NCBI GenBank assembly: GCA_021234155.1
Contig: JAJEKV010000207.1
Span: forward strand, 188,001 to 252,000
Source: Isoetes taiwanensis
Lineage: Eukaryota; Streptophyta; Lycopodiopsida; Isoetales; Isoetaceae
Direction: 5' to 3'
DNA length: 64,000 nt
Shown here: positions 1 to 11,179 of the stretch, in pieces
Layout: every line of letters starts with the position of its first letter
How positions within the stretch are numbered: the stretch's first letter is position 1
Made by a program: the position numbers and the translations under genes
The notes under the pieces: model-generated
Database searches by the model: none
What the model was told of the DNA's origin: nothing
The model's input: the letters and a program-made list of their open reading frames with translations, nothing else

Positions 1-749
1 ACCTTCATCTAGTTTGACATGAGAATCCATAACTGAATGCCATGTATACTTACTTATGTAGTTTTGGTAGGCTTTAGGCAAATTTTTTCAGGAACCAAAC
101 AAGCTTATAAGATGGATCAATACAGGAACATAATCTAGTCCATTTTCAAGAATTAAGAACTGAACCCACTTGCCCAAGTCTAGATCTTGCAGTTTTGCAC
201 ACTCGCGAATTGAATTGTAAGCAATATATCTGGATAGCTTCCATATTCAAGGCCCTCGCCGACCCATTTTTGTTTGCCAGAATGCTGCGAAAGGCCACTT
301 CTAATGGAGGGATTAAACATCATCTGGAAGGACCCTGGAAGGTGTCTCTTCCTCGTCATTGTGAGCATAGCAGATAGGCAGGAGATAGCTACGAGGGAAT
401 ATCCTAGTATATACTCGCATATACACGTAAAGGACAGTTGGGCCAATTTAGCCATCATGTCCACTAATATTACGACATCATTCCATTTTCTAACCCTGAA
501 AAGCGTGCAACTTCTTTACTCCAGTTCCACTTTTTTTTACTATACCTTTTGTTTTCTTACTCACATCCTATTTTTTTTTACTGCTTTTTCACTCGCTAAT
601 GGCTGCATGCAGAAGACCTGACGGCACTGGATTGGGGCCAACAACCCTTTGCGTTAGGCCAAAGGTCCCCTGGACTTTTTTTTGGCCAATCAAGTTGGCC
701 TCCGCATTTCGCACATCGGCCATCTTTTCTGGCCAGAAACTAGCCCAAG
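1..749. other. No gene recognised
   Basis: Short open frames on both strands overlap here but none shows a recognisable motif or splice pattern. Pyrimidine runs occur around 530-580. Confidence 0.5.
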
Positions 750-751
750 GG

Positions 752-832
752 GCCTTTCCCTTGGTCTAGTGGTGGGGCATTAGCCCTAACAATATGATAG
801 TCTCGAGTTCAACACCGTCTAGAGTCGCACTT
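752..832 (+). repeat. tRNA-like SINE fragment (possible)
   Basis: A box-A-like stretch (TTGGTCTAGTGGTGGGG) is followed about 30 bp later by a degenerate box B (CTCGAGTTCAACACC). This is the spacing of a tRNA-derived pol III promoter. No cloverleaf closes, so a SINE head is more likely than a tRNA gene. Confidence 0.3.
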
Positions 833-1560
833 TGACAAGACCCACAGATACAATGTAAAGTGGGCGACTCTGACAAGACCCACAGATAAATGTAAAGTGG
901 TGTGTGGTCACATGTTGGGTTAGATGCTGCCTAGTGGCGTGACATTAAAAAGGCTTTCTTTCTTATATGAAATATTCCCTATACTCACATGAGCGAGGGT
1001 TTGTTCTTTAGAGGCAACCAGAAAGATGAAGGTGCAAGGTCTGCTCTATTCTATTCTATTCTTTAAAGGCAACCCAGAAAGACGAAAGTGCAATGTGCAA
1101 TATAGTGTGTCACATATTGAGTTAGATGCTGCCTAGTGGTGTGACATTAAAAAGGCTTTTTTTCTTATATATTTCATGAGCGATGGTTTGCTCTTTAGAG
1201 GCAACCAGAAAGGTGAAGGTGCTCTTTAGAGGCAACCCAGAAAGACGAAGGTGCAATGTGCAGATGAAGGTTATACGAAATATGTCGTATACTCACATGA
1301 ACGAGGGTTTGCTCCACATGTCGAGTTAAATGCTGCGTAGTGGTGTGCATTAAAAAGTCTTTCTTTCTTATAAGAAATATTCCGTATACTCACATGAGCG
1401 AGGGTTTGCTCTTTAGAGGCAACCCAGAAAGACGAAGGTGCAATGTGCTGACGAAGGTTATAAGAAATATTCCGTATACTCACATGAGCAAGGGTTTAGA
1501 GGCAATCGTGAAAGACTAAAGGTGCAATGCAAATGAAGGTGCAATGTGCAATATATTATG
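831..1560 (+). repeat. Degenerate tandem repeat block
   Basis: Several diverged copies of a unit of roughly 90-100 bp alternate here. The unit contains TACTCACATGAGCGAGGG, a GAGGCAACCCAGAAAGACGA segment and GGTGCAATGTGCA. A second module (GATGCTGCCTAGTGGTGTG) recurs near 922, 1125 and 1330. At 831-900 a 36-bp module (GACAAGACCCACAGATA) is duplicated. No coding potential is seen. Confidence 0.75.
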
Positions 1561-1782
1561 TGAGAATAAAGAAATTGTACTAATTTTTTGTGTTCATGAT
1601 GCTGCATTCTACAACTTGTGATGTAAAATTTAATGCTCCCAACAAACTTGATAGCAAGCATCAACGTCCAATCCTTTTTTTTCTACTACCTAAAGGGACA
1701 TGCGCATCTCTACTAATACCCCGGTTCTACTTGTTTCATTTATTTTCTATTCTGCGATCCATGTATGCTCTCCAAAAGTTAA

Positions 1783-1812
1783 CTAGAAACGTGTGCCCGG
1801 CGATGCCGGGCA
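1783..1812 (-). mobile_element. Helitron-like 3' terminus
   Basis: Read on the minus strand, a GC-rich hairpin (TGCCCGGC / GCCGGGCA, three-base loop) is followed after about 8 nt by CTAG and then T. This is the arrangement at Helitron 3' ends: subterminal hairpin, CTRR, insertion before T. The body would lie to the right on the plus strand. No Rep/helicase coding or 5' TC end was found, so this would be a non-autonomous copy or a chance match. Confidence 0.4.
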
Positions 1813-1814
1813 TT

Positions 1815-2840
1815 AGTCGTGGATTTGTGGAATGCATTTATGGGCATTAGTCGTGGTCGTGTGGTATCGTGAATTGGTCCATGTGCTCAAGTATTTGCTT
1901 TGGTATTGTATTAGATGTTATTTCAATATATACCATTGTGAAGAGGACCCATCCACATTTTGAACCTATAAATTTTTAATATATTTATTATAAAGTCAAT
2001 ATAGAAACTAATGCTTCACATCCATCATGCTTATTACTTATTGAACATATTATTTCTCACTGATCCTACATTTTATGCCTGTAGATTTCTTAAGACAATT
2101 TCTGAAATAGACCCAAATATATCAACCCTAAATTGACATATGCATTGTAGTGCACTGAAAACACTTCTATCTTGTAGAGGATTGCCAATTGGTCCTCCAA
2201 AATAGGGTTCCATATGGCATTCCTCTATAAATACATTGGGCAACTCAAATATGGCATTGTTTTGTCCTCATAGAGGCTGACATTCTGTGCAAATGAAGAG
2301 TATGGATTGGTCGTAAGGAATGTGGCAAAATACATCCTTGAGGCTTATTTAGAAGAGAAGTTTCAGTCGTATTTGTTGGATAGCATTACTGAGGTTTATA
2401 AATGCTCTTGATATAAAAAAAGAAAACCTTGAATGCACTTCAAAGTACAAAGGGGTCGTATATATCATCAACTAATATATACATAGAATACGATGATTCT
2501 TCATGTCCATTTTATCACAAACATATGTCGTGCACTTGTCCCATATTGCAAATTCATGTCTACTGCTTCTATCATCAGTTAATATATACATGAAATACAA
2601 TGCTTGCTCATGTCCATAAAGAATTGTCATGCACTTGTCTCATATTGCAAAGGTTATCGCCAAAAACATTCCATTGTAAGGTTTGAGCTTACTCCAATCT
2701 CAAGTATTATGTAATCTCAAATATTCTATATGGCTATAATTCTTTGCATATGTGATTGAATATGTAGCATAATAACAGGGGGTTTTCTTTGTGTTTTTGA
2801 ACGCTTTTCACTAAGGTTTTCCTATGATTTCGTGATGTAT
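1815..2840. other. AT-rich intergenic
   Basis: No gene recognised. A short duplicated phrase (GGGCATTAGTCGTGG) lies at the left edge. At 2758 the phrase GAATATGTAGCATAATAAC matches repeat units at 19.8 and 20.1 kb. Confidence 0.5.
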
Positions 2841-2911
2841 TCAAATGGATGTACTAATGCGTACATCTAGAGTGCACCATTTCTGAGCCATTGATTTTAG
2901 CCTTTTTTTTT

Positions 2912-3030
2912 CAATGGTCAACAACCAATGGCTCACAACAAAAGCCCCTTTTTTGTGCGTGTGGTGCATAATGGTCAACAACCAATGGCTCACAACAAAA
3001 GCCCTCTTTTTATGTGTGTGGTGCATAATG
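2912..3030 (+). repeat. Two-copy tandem repeat, period 57 bp
   Basis: The phrase GGTCAACAACCAATGGCTCA with its downstream sequence (ending GTGGTGCATAATGG) is repeated twice in direct orientation, at 2916 and 2973. Confidence 0.85.
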
Positions 3031-3442
3031 GGCACATGAAGGGCTTGAAGGGCGCATGTAGTGCAGTTTCCCCACCGGCAACACATTTCTTATCATAACT
3101 TTTGATCCAGAGCTCCGTTTCAGATGATTTTTATTGCGTTGGAAAGCTCTCTCCGAGATCTTTTTGATAGTATATAATATGGATATGTTTGGTTAAGTTA
3201 TCTATACTAAAACATCAATTTTTCGGCCGGGTTGGGCACATGAAGGGCTTGAAGGGCGCATGTAGTGCAGTTTTCCCGCCGGCAACACATTTCTTATCAA
3301 AACTTTTGATCCAGAGCTCTGTTTCAGATGATTTTTATTGCGTTGGAAAGCTCTCTCCGAGATCTTTTTGATAGTTTATGATATGGATATGCTTGGTCAA
3401 AGTTATCTATGCTAAAACAGCAATTTTTCGGCCGGGTTTGGT
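3031..3442 (+). repeat. Two-copy tandem repeat, period 204 bp
   Basis: The block starting GGCACATGAAGGGCTTGAAG at 3031 recurs at 3235 with few differences. Both copies end in TTTTTCGGCCGGGTT. It is a recent local duplication without an open frame spanning it. Confidence 0.9.
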
Positions 3443-3816
3443 AGGCTTTCACATCCTACCAGCTGATTAATACAGGATTGCGCTATTGGATATTGTTTTA
3501 TGGCTCATTCCGAATGAAGCTTGCAAAAAATTACCATGCATTTTTAGATTTTGAGGCAGTTATTAAGCAAATTCCAAGGCTTCTAGATCCTTGTGCTAAC
3601 AAGCAAAAAAGTTTCCCACTTTGGTTTCTCACCACAAGAATCCATGGGACGCCAAAGGCCTGTTAAATTCGGTTGAAAAATGTTTGTGTATGGGTGTTTC
3701 AAACTTTATGACTTTCAGAATAATGGGATCAATCTGCTCTATCTTTATGGTAACTTTTACTTATGTTCTATTTGTTTTATTGTGATGAAATTCAAAAGCT
3801 ACAGGTGATGAAAGCT

Positions 3817-4509
3817 TCAAATGAATTCTAGGTTTTTTCGGGTTTGAATTCTAAAATTTTTTTGTCACCGCTGCGGAGGGCGTCCATTAGCATTCAACAT
3901 ATAAAAATAAATCCCCAACACATAACAACCATTGACATTAACAACCAATACATAACTACCATTGACATTAATTAACACAACCATTGGGAACACATTTAAA
4001 TTAAAATCCCCCTTAAACCCCTTTGGTTTGGGTGCATATTCACACCAGAGGGGTGACGTAGGGGGGGCGAGAGCCCTCATAATTGTATTTTGCACGTACG
4101 AAATCAACACCATATAGTATTCCGCTTGAAATCTTATAGTATTTTGCAAATCTTGTTATACAGTATAGCAAATTTTGTACTTGCTTACTCCACAAACGAG
4201 GAACTTTACCTACGGTGTAGATTAAGGAATAAGGGGTGAATATGCCTATCCAACAGCTCTTGTTGCCCAAAGTCATCCCCCGTGTGAATATGCACCCAAA
4301 CCAAAGGGGGTTTAAGGGGGATTTTAATTTAAATGTGTTCCCAATGGTTGTGTTAATTAATGTCAATGGTAGTTATGTATTGGTTGTTAATGTCAATGGT
4401 TGTTATGTGTTGGGGGATTTATTTTTTATATGTTGAATGCTAATGGACGCCCTACCGGTGTGACAAAAATTTTAGAATTCAAACCAGAAAAAACCTAGAA
4501 TTCATTTGA
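3817..4509. mobile_element. Foldback (long-TIR) MITE-like element
   Basis: Arms 3817-4046 and 4282-4509 are near-perfect reverse complements of about 229 bp, separated by 235 bp of unique sequence. The outer ends read TCAAATGAATTCTAGG on the left and its reverse complement on the right. Because the arms mirror each other, both encode the same spurious peptide (VLINVNGSYVLVVNVNG) on opposite strands. No transposase is encoded and no clear target duplication was found at the edges. Confidence 0.88.
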
Positions 4510-5574
4510 TAATATGCATAGAAGATATTGTAGAATTAAGTTGTGTCGAGCCAAGCCTAAAATGTGGAGCAATTTAGAATAATCTATGTGGAGCATCCAA
4601 TAACTTCAAGCATGTGCCTAAACATTCAATAAGGAATCAAGGATGCTCCAAAATTTAGAAGCAACTTAGTAAACTTCCCCTTTTTAGTCACATGTAAACC
4701 TTGCCTATCTTAAGGGCAAAAACATATTGCACCTTGAAGAATGATCAGAATGTCAACATGCACATAAATGAGATAATGCGTGTTAAGATATAAGATAGTG
4801 ATATTTACATCTAAGATGATGTGACAAATTTGAAGCACTAAGCTATAAAGATAACAATTTCAAACGCCATCATCAAGCTCATAATTAGTCCACATTTGCA
4901 ACATTTCTCCTTCCAAACAAACATGCACCAGTTCGTGACCAATAAAAGTTAAGGACCAATAAAAGTTAAGAACAAAGGAACAATTCCTCGAGTTTGACCC
5001 ATAGATAAATGGACCCTCATCATCCAATATAGAAAATACATGTTTCAAGAGTTAGAGATATAACTTTAAGGCATGCCAATATAAGATCCAAAGCTCAGAT
5101 TGCACAAAAGAAAAAGATTTGTTGTTGTATAGCACTGCCTTAATCCTCATATAAATTAATTGTATCTTCATTTATGCGTCTAGTAGCGTATCACGTTTAC
5201 CATTGATTGCGAAAAGTTGTAAAATGACCCTTTGCATGAAAAGCTTTGCTATAAGATGTCTTTATTGATAAGAATTAAGTCCATTAAGTCAAAATCATCT
5301 ATTGATACCTAATTATTTTCCATACCCTCATTTGCCCGATAAGAATTAAGCCCATCATCAAAAAGCATCTATTAAAACCTAATAATTTTTCATACCTCAT
5401 TTGCTTGTAAAATTTGTGCTTTGTAGCCACACCATACAGTGAAGCAATACCTCTGGGTTGCCAATGTCCAGCAGGAGCGCACCAAGACTTACTGGCCAAT
5501 AGATCTAAATAACTATAGCATAATTATCTATGGCTAATAGTTTACTTACATATATTCACAAAGGAATTCCAATT
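4510..5574. other. AT-rich intergenic
   Basis: No gene recognised. A short direct repeat (GATAAGAATTAAG with CATCTATTAA/GATACCTAATAATTTT) occurs twice around 5268-5390. Confidence 0.5.
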
Positions 5575-5747
5575 CAGAAACCTTCTCTCCTATAGTATCC
5601 TATGGAGAAGAAGTTGAGAGAGGCTCCAAGTACTGGGCTAGAGTCTGGACTGCTTATCATGGATTGGAGAAGTGATAGTAGCTCTGGACTCACTGTATGT
5701 GTAAACACTCTTATCTTTTGAATACAATACAGATCATTCTTGCCTTC

Positions 5748-5776
<29 letters not shown>
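5575..5776 (+). mobile_element. Retroelement 3' end with poly(A)
   Basis: A plus-strand segment ends in CTTGCCTTC followed by a 29-bp A run (5748-5776). The ending resembles the LINE 3' terminus at 11.1 kb (CGTCCTTC then poly(A)). It abuts the last readable piece of the minus-strand pseudogene, so it looks like an insertion into that gene. Confidence 0.55.
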
Positions 5777-5780
<4 letters not shown>

Positions 5781-6698
5781 CTTTGGTTGGATTTTTATTA
5801 ATGCAACTTGCACCTAATATTGCTCCAGCTACTCTAGATTGGCTTGATACATAGTATTTTTTCACTTCATATTCCCAAGTCCCATCCACATACCCAGTTT
5901 CCGAGAGAAGCTCCAAGTGTCTTGCATCCAAGGTTTGCATTATTCCTATAATAACAAACAAAATCCTTTGATTTTAAATTTCTGATTTTTAGACAAATGC
6001 CAATATATTACATGCCTTATCCATTTACCTTCACAACTTGGTTGTTCGCAAATAGGGTAGCTTACCAGATGCAAATCTGGGTATAAACATCATTTTAATC
6101 AGAACCTATTCTGCTAGTAATGCCAATATACCTAAATTTGTTGGAATGCCAATATACCTGCTATCCAGATGGAGGGTTTAATGTTGGAATATGAGAGATA
6201 TTTGAAGACGATGGAATATGACAGATATTTGCGGACGATTCGTCATTTTGCAGAAAATCTCGAGAAGTTCATTTGAGCTACTGTAAAATGCTCCAACTCT
6301 CATTCAATCTGGCCATAACAAAGTTATATATATGAAAAAGAAAGAAATTTAAGTATATGCAAAGTCTGTTTAACTTCTTACCAATGTGCTTGTCTAAATC
6401 CCCCTGCATGTAAGCAGGACTTCCATCTGAATCTGCATTGTCAATACTGGAGTCTTTAAACTAAAAGTTCTTAGCAACATATGAAGAAACGGTAGCGTTT
6501 ATGCTTGAGGTTAACCAAACATGGCTGTATATAGTCTTTTCCAGCTAATTCAGATGGAATTTCAAGGTCTGGCGTGAGATTCATATGACAAATTCCCTTT
6601 CTAAAGGCTTCCATCTTTTGTAATGCAGCATTAAGTCTGGTCCATCCAAGAAGCGCATGATCACAGTCCAGATATCTAGAGCAGACTGAATAGCGACA
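5777..6698 (-). pseudogene. Broken multi-exon gene, family not recognised
   Basis: Three minus-strand pieces look protein-coding. The first (6698-6471) reads on for 75 codons, including LDCDHALLGWTRLNAALQKM and PDLEIPSELAGKDYIQP. A second (about 6464-6382) reads DSSIDNADSDGSPAYMQGDL and ends in a GTAAG donor, but lies in another frame with a TAG just upstream. A third (5944-5777) follows a TTATTATAG acceptor and reads LELLSETGYVDGTWEYEV. It runs directly into the poly(A)-tailed insertion. The frame change, the stop and the insertion argue for a pseudogene. The pieces could be exons of one former gene. I do not recognise the protein family and assign no function. Confidence 0.5.
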
Positions 6699-7664
6699 CT
6701 TGTTTCACCTCAGTGGTAGTCAGTGCTCAAAATTGGGCCGTAAAATATCCGTGATGGTTAGGAGCCTACCATGATCGGGGAGCATGTCGTGAAAATACGG
6801 ATGGATTTCCATTGTACAAATAGATAATGTAATTAAAAGAATGTGCAACATTCTTTGAAGAACACCGTGAAACTTCTACACAGACCAAACTATTCACGTC
6901 TCAAGAATCAATGTTTTTCATTGCATGCATAATGGGCTTATTCAAGGATGAGCATTTCAGACAAAGAAAGAGAGAATAGGGCTACTTGCAAATAGAGAAA
7001 AGGCAACAAAGCATTTACATGATGTCGGCAACACTCCAGAATGAGAACTGGAGAGATGCCCTGCTTTTCCTCCTTCAAAATATAAATAAAGCTTACATGC
7101 AAAGGGAGTAGGATCATCCTTATTGCATACGGAGGATAAATAGAGAAAGTTCATACCTAGAGTGAAGGAAACCACAAACCTTCATTGTTTGCATAAACTA
7201 TAGAAGCAGCGCCCTTCGTTGTCACGACTGAGAGATCTTGAGCCGAGCTTCAACAACAATCCGGAAAGAGCTTCAAAATGTAGTCGGAAAACAGGGCCAT
7301 TCAAGCAAGGATGAAACCAGTGAAAGACATGAGGATAACTGAAACTTCCTGATGGATCTTACGTGTTGTTTGCAGATGAAACGGCATAAATTTCTACCTT
7401 CCAAAAACACTCCAGAAGCAAGAGATTGACTTTCCCAGAAGCTTGAATCCTGAAATAAAACAATTAAATTTAGTTTTAGCAAGAGAACCCTCGGATTTTG
7501 GTTGTGTTCTACTCACCATATGATCCGATCAAGATCAATATTTACTGGCGCAATTCTAATGCGCCCATTCTGAAGCGCCAAAATGCGACGGAGCAAAACT
7601 CCAATAGCAAAAGTCGTAGAGCATGATACTGCAATTTCAAATTCTTGGCAATTAATGTTGTCAG
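6699..7664. other. Intergenic, nothing assigned
   Basis: A short minus-strand frame near 6720-6810 starts MEIHPYFHDMLPDHGRLL. It might be an upstream exon of the 5.8-6.7 kb pseudogene, but no convincing splice connection was found. The rest is AT-rich with no recognised gene. Confidence 0.35.
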
Positions 7665-7719
7665 CCTGCGTCCCGCAGGAGGAGCCTTAAGCGGGAAGGG
7701 AACGCCGCGGCGTTCCCTT
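7665..7719. repeat. GC-rich hairpin plus perfect 24-bp palindrome
   Basis: At 7665-7679, CCTGCG and CGCAGG flank a 3-nt loop. At 7696-7719, AAGGGAACGCCG is followed directly by its exact reverse complement. Both stand out from the surrounding AT-rich DNA. They could be the end of a transposable element or a cruciform-forming site. Confidence 0.8.
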
Positions 7720-7889
7720 GGCACGGAACCCAACATGCTCCCAAAATAAAAAAGAAGATAGGGGTGGTCACATGCAATCTCTCAGGGCCCTCCCTCCGTA
7801 TATGAATTTGATACGAGAGGGGGTACGAGAGAGGGAAAGAGCGGCAAGAACAGCTGCGGAAGGGAGGAAAACAGATTGATCACACTAAA

Positions 7890-8476
7890 AATTTTCGGTG
7901 TTCCCCTGCCGGATTGGAACATTCAAAACTGGCCTCCGACACCAACCGGAGGCCTCCACCTCTTGGGTGAAAATTCTTTGCTTGAAGCCGGAAAAGCCAC
8001 ATGTGGCCACCCTTAATGGCACGAATGAATTTAGCACACGGAGCAGGCATACCACGTGTCTACTTTTCAATGGTAGTTTCTTTCACTCCGGATTCCACAT
8101 GGCAGCTTCTGATTCGTGCCAAGAAAATTCAATGCTTTGAGTAGAATCAGCTCAGGTTTCTATATCGAAGCTCTTTTGGTTTGGAGAAGTCCGGCGCCTT
8201 GGTCGATCTTCAGGTAGGCCAAAATGTTCTCTTCGCCATCGCTTATATCTCTTGTTTCAAACTATTGATTCCGCGACCGGCATTTTCTGCAAGCTTTGTT
8301 TTGTTCTGCAGGCCGACATCGTGCGCAAGCTTCGATCTGCGTTTGAGCTGTAGGTTCTTCAAACCCTAGATCGTTCTGTAGCATTTGGCATACATGTACA
8401 TATCGCTATATTAATGCGAAATTCAATTAAAAGAAGGCTAGTTTTGCTGTGAAGTTTTCAATTTCCATCAATCTTG
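7890..8476 (+). promoter_or_regulatory. Probable promoter and 5' leader of the 8.5-kb gene
   Basis: A G-box core (CACGTG, 8053-8058) and CACATGTGG lie about 400 bp upstream of the start codon. CTTCAG|GTAGGC near 8211 and TTCTGCAG near 8311 could delimit a leader intron of about 100 bp. No clear TATA box was identified. This is inference from position and motifs only. Confidence 0.3.
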
Positions 8477-9706
8477 ATGGCCGCATTAATGAAGAAAGAC
8501 GGGGAGATTGCAAAGAAAACTGAAGAGACTGGGGAAGAAGGTGTAAACAAAACTGATGAGAAAACTGAAGGGACTGGAGAAGAAGGTGTAAATGAATGGA
8601 AGCCCGTACAGGTCATCTTTCAGAAATCTGAAGAGAAAACTGAAGAGACTGGAGAAACTGAATGGAAGGAGGTACAGGTCATCTTTAAGAGATCTGAAGA
8701 GAAATCTGAAGAGAGTGGAGAAGAAGGTGTAAAAAAAACTGAAGAGACTGAAGAAGCAGGTTCAAAACAAACTGAAGAGCAAACTGAAGATACTGAAGAA
8801 GAAGATGTACAGCAAACTGAAGAGACTGGAGAAGAGGATGAAGATGTCATGTCGTTTCTTACTCCTGAAAGTCGCCTGGAATTGACATCCCTTTTGTAAG
8901 CTTAGATTGTCAATAAGACAATTCAATATTTTTTTTTTAACTTGTTTCTTGTCTTACATGATGACACAGGTTTGATGAAATGTATAAACGTGGTATTTTG
9001 GATAACGAGAAAGTTACACCAGATGCTGCGAAGACTTTTTGCGCTACAATGTTATCAGTTGCAGTTGTGGGAAGCAATACCTTGGTAATTGTTCTTACTG
9101 TGTTTCGTAAGTTACTAAAACGGAATGGCAAAACGTGCAAAGATATGAATTGGTCAATCATATTATTTGCTATATTTGTAACAGATATGAATCTGATCAT
9201 CAGATTGCCATATTAATTCGGTGCTATGACTTTCATTGAGCTCATTGTGGTCAAGACTGATTCATGTCACTCATTTCTACTTGTGCAGGAAAGCTTTACA
9301 AGCTTTTTTGCTTCAATGCTTCTAGGCCTGTGCGATAAGAGAATGACTAACGAAGATTTATTATATCTGAAAGAATGCGTGAAGTTGATCAAAAAGGGTA
9401 AAGCCATGGCAGGTATAATGCGTGAATTCCATTTTGCATGGTGGAATATTCGTAGATAAAAAATACACCTTTATTGACCTTTTCGATGGTTAAATATTCC
9501 AAGATGGAGGAGGGTCATCTTGTACTACTAGTACTAGTACTACTAGTACGAGTGGAGGAGAGTCAAGTACAAGTGAGGAGTCAACTACAAGTGGAGGAGA
9601 GTCAACTGCAACTGGAGGAGAGTCCACTACAACTAGTCTCACTGGAGGAGAGTCCACTACAACTAGTCTCACCGGATCTACGAGTAACACCGAGTCAATT
9701 TCTTAA
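8477..9706 (+). CDS. Orphan four-exon gene: acidic repeat N-terminus, Ser/Thr/Gly-rich C-terminus
   Basis: I do not recognise the family. Exons are 8477-8895, 8970-9084, 9289-9412 and 9504-9706. The junctions are GTAAGC/ACACAG, GTAATT/TGCAG and GTATAA/CCAAG. The phases fit and give an uninterrupted frame of 287 codons (286 residues plus stop). Residues 1-139 are highly acidic with repeats of TEETGEEGV and a duplicated WKPVQVIFQKSEEK / WKEVQVIFKRSEEK unit. Residues about 128-219 look like a globular helical part (MSFLTPESRLELTSLL, then FDEMYKRGILDNEKV, ending KECVKLIKKGKAMA). The last 66 residues are low-complexity GGES/TTTS repeats. ATG 8477 was chosen as the first Met of the open frame. Splice phasing over four exons is the main argument that the gene is real. 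There is no signal peptide or membrane segment. A transposon-derived origin cannot be excluded. Confidence 0.65.
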
Positions 9707-11036
9707 CAAAAAAATCAAAGGTAATATTGCTAGTAGTAATTTGTCTTCGTAGTATACAAGATGAAAGCATATAGGGAGTTGTATTCTGCCGGCGTGCCCG
9801 CAATATTAGTATTATGCTAGTATTAATATGTACTAGTATTGTGCCTGTAGAAGCACCTCTTTTCTGTTGACCATAAGTTACACCACTAGCAAATATATGG
9901 ATGGGATGGCATAAGAAATTGCTTCTTTTGCTAATTGACATGGTATCTTCTTGCAGGACGAAGGGTTGTGCAATCACCAAGAGTTTCACCATAGAACCTC
10001 ATAAGGCTCAGACACTGAAACATAACAAACAACAATCATATACATACATTTCAGACAAAAAAATAAGTATTGAGAATAATGAATAGACCTATACCCAATG
10101 CTAATTAGAATAATATAGACATCTAGAGGTTTAACGTTGATAGATTCTACTCCACCATAGAAGTCTAAAAAATATTTCACACACTTGATATGTAGCAAAT
10201 CTGTTTTTTGTTGGTTGGCCTTTGCTAAGGGGGAAATTCATTTGGGGGTATGTTACGAGCATATCTGTAAGTGAAGAGGCGAGAAAGTTGCATACCATGT
10301 GGTGGTAAAGGAAGCTCTGGTAGTACCTTCCATAGAGAAAAATGCATAGAGATACTTGATGTACTTCCTGTTGCTCATTAGAGTCTAAGCTTAGCATCGA
10401 TTGAGAAGTGCTTTCTCATATTAGGATCGACTATATGTACTTAAACCTTTTCATCAATAGAATGTATAATTTTACCTTGAAATAGAAAATGAGAGAGGCC
10501 TACATAGGACAGTGATCATGGCCACAACTTGGCAAAACCCTTTGACAATGCCACCTGCGACTAGAGTTAAGGTCATGAAGTTTCCTACCTCAAGCTTTGA
10601 GACCAACATTGCAACTATAAATTGACACATGTTTTGAAGTAGGGTTGCTAATTGACCTAAAGTAATCTTTGCAAAAGGTCATCGACATGCCTATGTAATA
10701 TAATTGAAACCCTTGGGATATATTATATCAACATATAATATATTGGTATCATGGGTTATGTTATGCTATTATGTATCATGGGTTATATTATACTATCCTC
10801 CTATATAATAAATCTGTGATGTTAGTCTCTCTACACTGATCGACGGCCCAGATTATGCCACATGCCTTGCCATGTGCAAAGGTATCAAAACGGTATTACC
10901 ACACTTACCCCATTTTTTTGTCTACTATTGAAAACATTAGTTTTTTAATGGTTCACATGTAATTATTCAAAGATCATACAAAAATCTACATGTAGATTTG
11001 TGGAAATGTGGTTTTACTAATTGATGATGTTTTTTC
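9707..11036. other. AT-rich intergenic
   Basis: No gene recognised. Short duplicated phrases (ATCATGGGTTATATTATAC) occur near 10.75 kb. Confidence 0.5.
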
Positions 11037-11179
11037 TGGAGTAAGTACATTGTGTTCCAGGCTCGTGCTCCTGTGGCATCTTTTTGTGCTTACACAGTTA
11101 GATGAGACATGTAAATTTTGTACTTTTTATCTGATTAATAAACTTTTTGGCTTTCGTCCTTCAAAAAAAAAAAAAAAAA
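11037..11179 (+). mobile_element. LINE 3'-end fragment with poly(A)
   Basis: About 125 bp (from GGAGTAAGTACATTGTG to GGCTTTCGTCCTTC) plus a 17-bp A run. It matches almost exactly, in reverse complement, the 3' end of the LINE at 59-60.6 kb. It is a severely 5'-truncated copy of that family. Confidence 0.85.

Noticed and set aside
831-1560. CRISPR-like array
   Set aside because: Repeats are long, diverged and without regular spacers; the sequence is eukaryotic.
3865-4436. Two opposite-strand frames encoding the same Val/Asn-rich peptide
   Set aside because: They are mirror images produced by the foldback arms, not duplicated genes.
8620-8850. Minus-strand Ser/Val-rich frame opposite the acidic exon
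   Set aside because: Antisense shadow of GAA/GAG repeats; no splice continuity.
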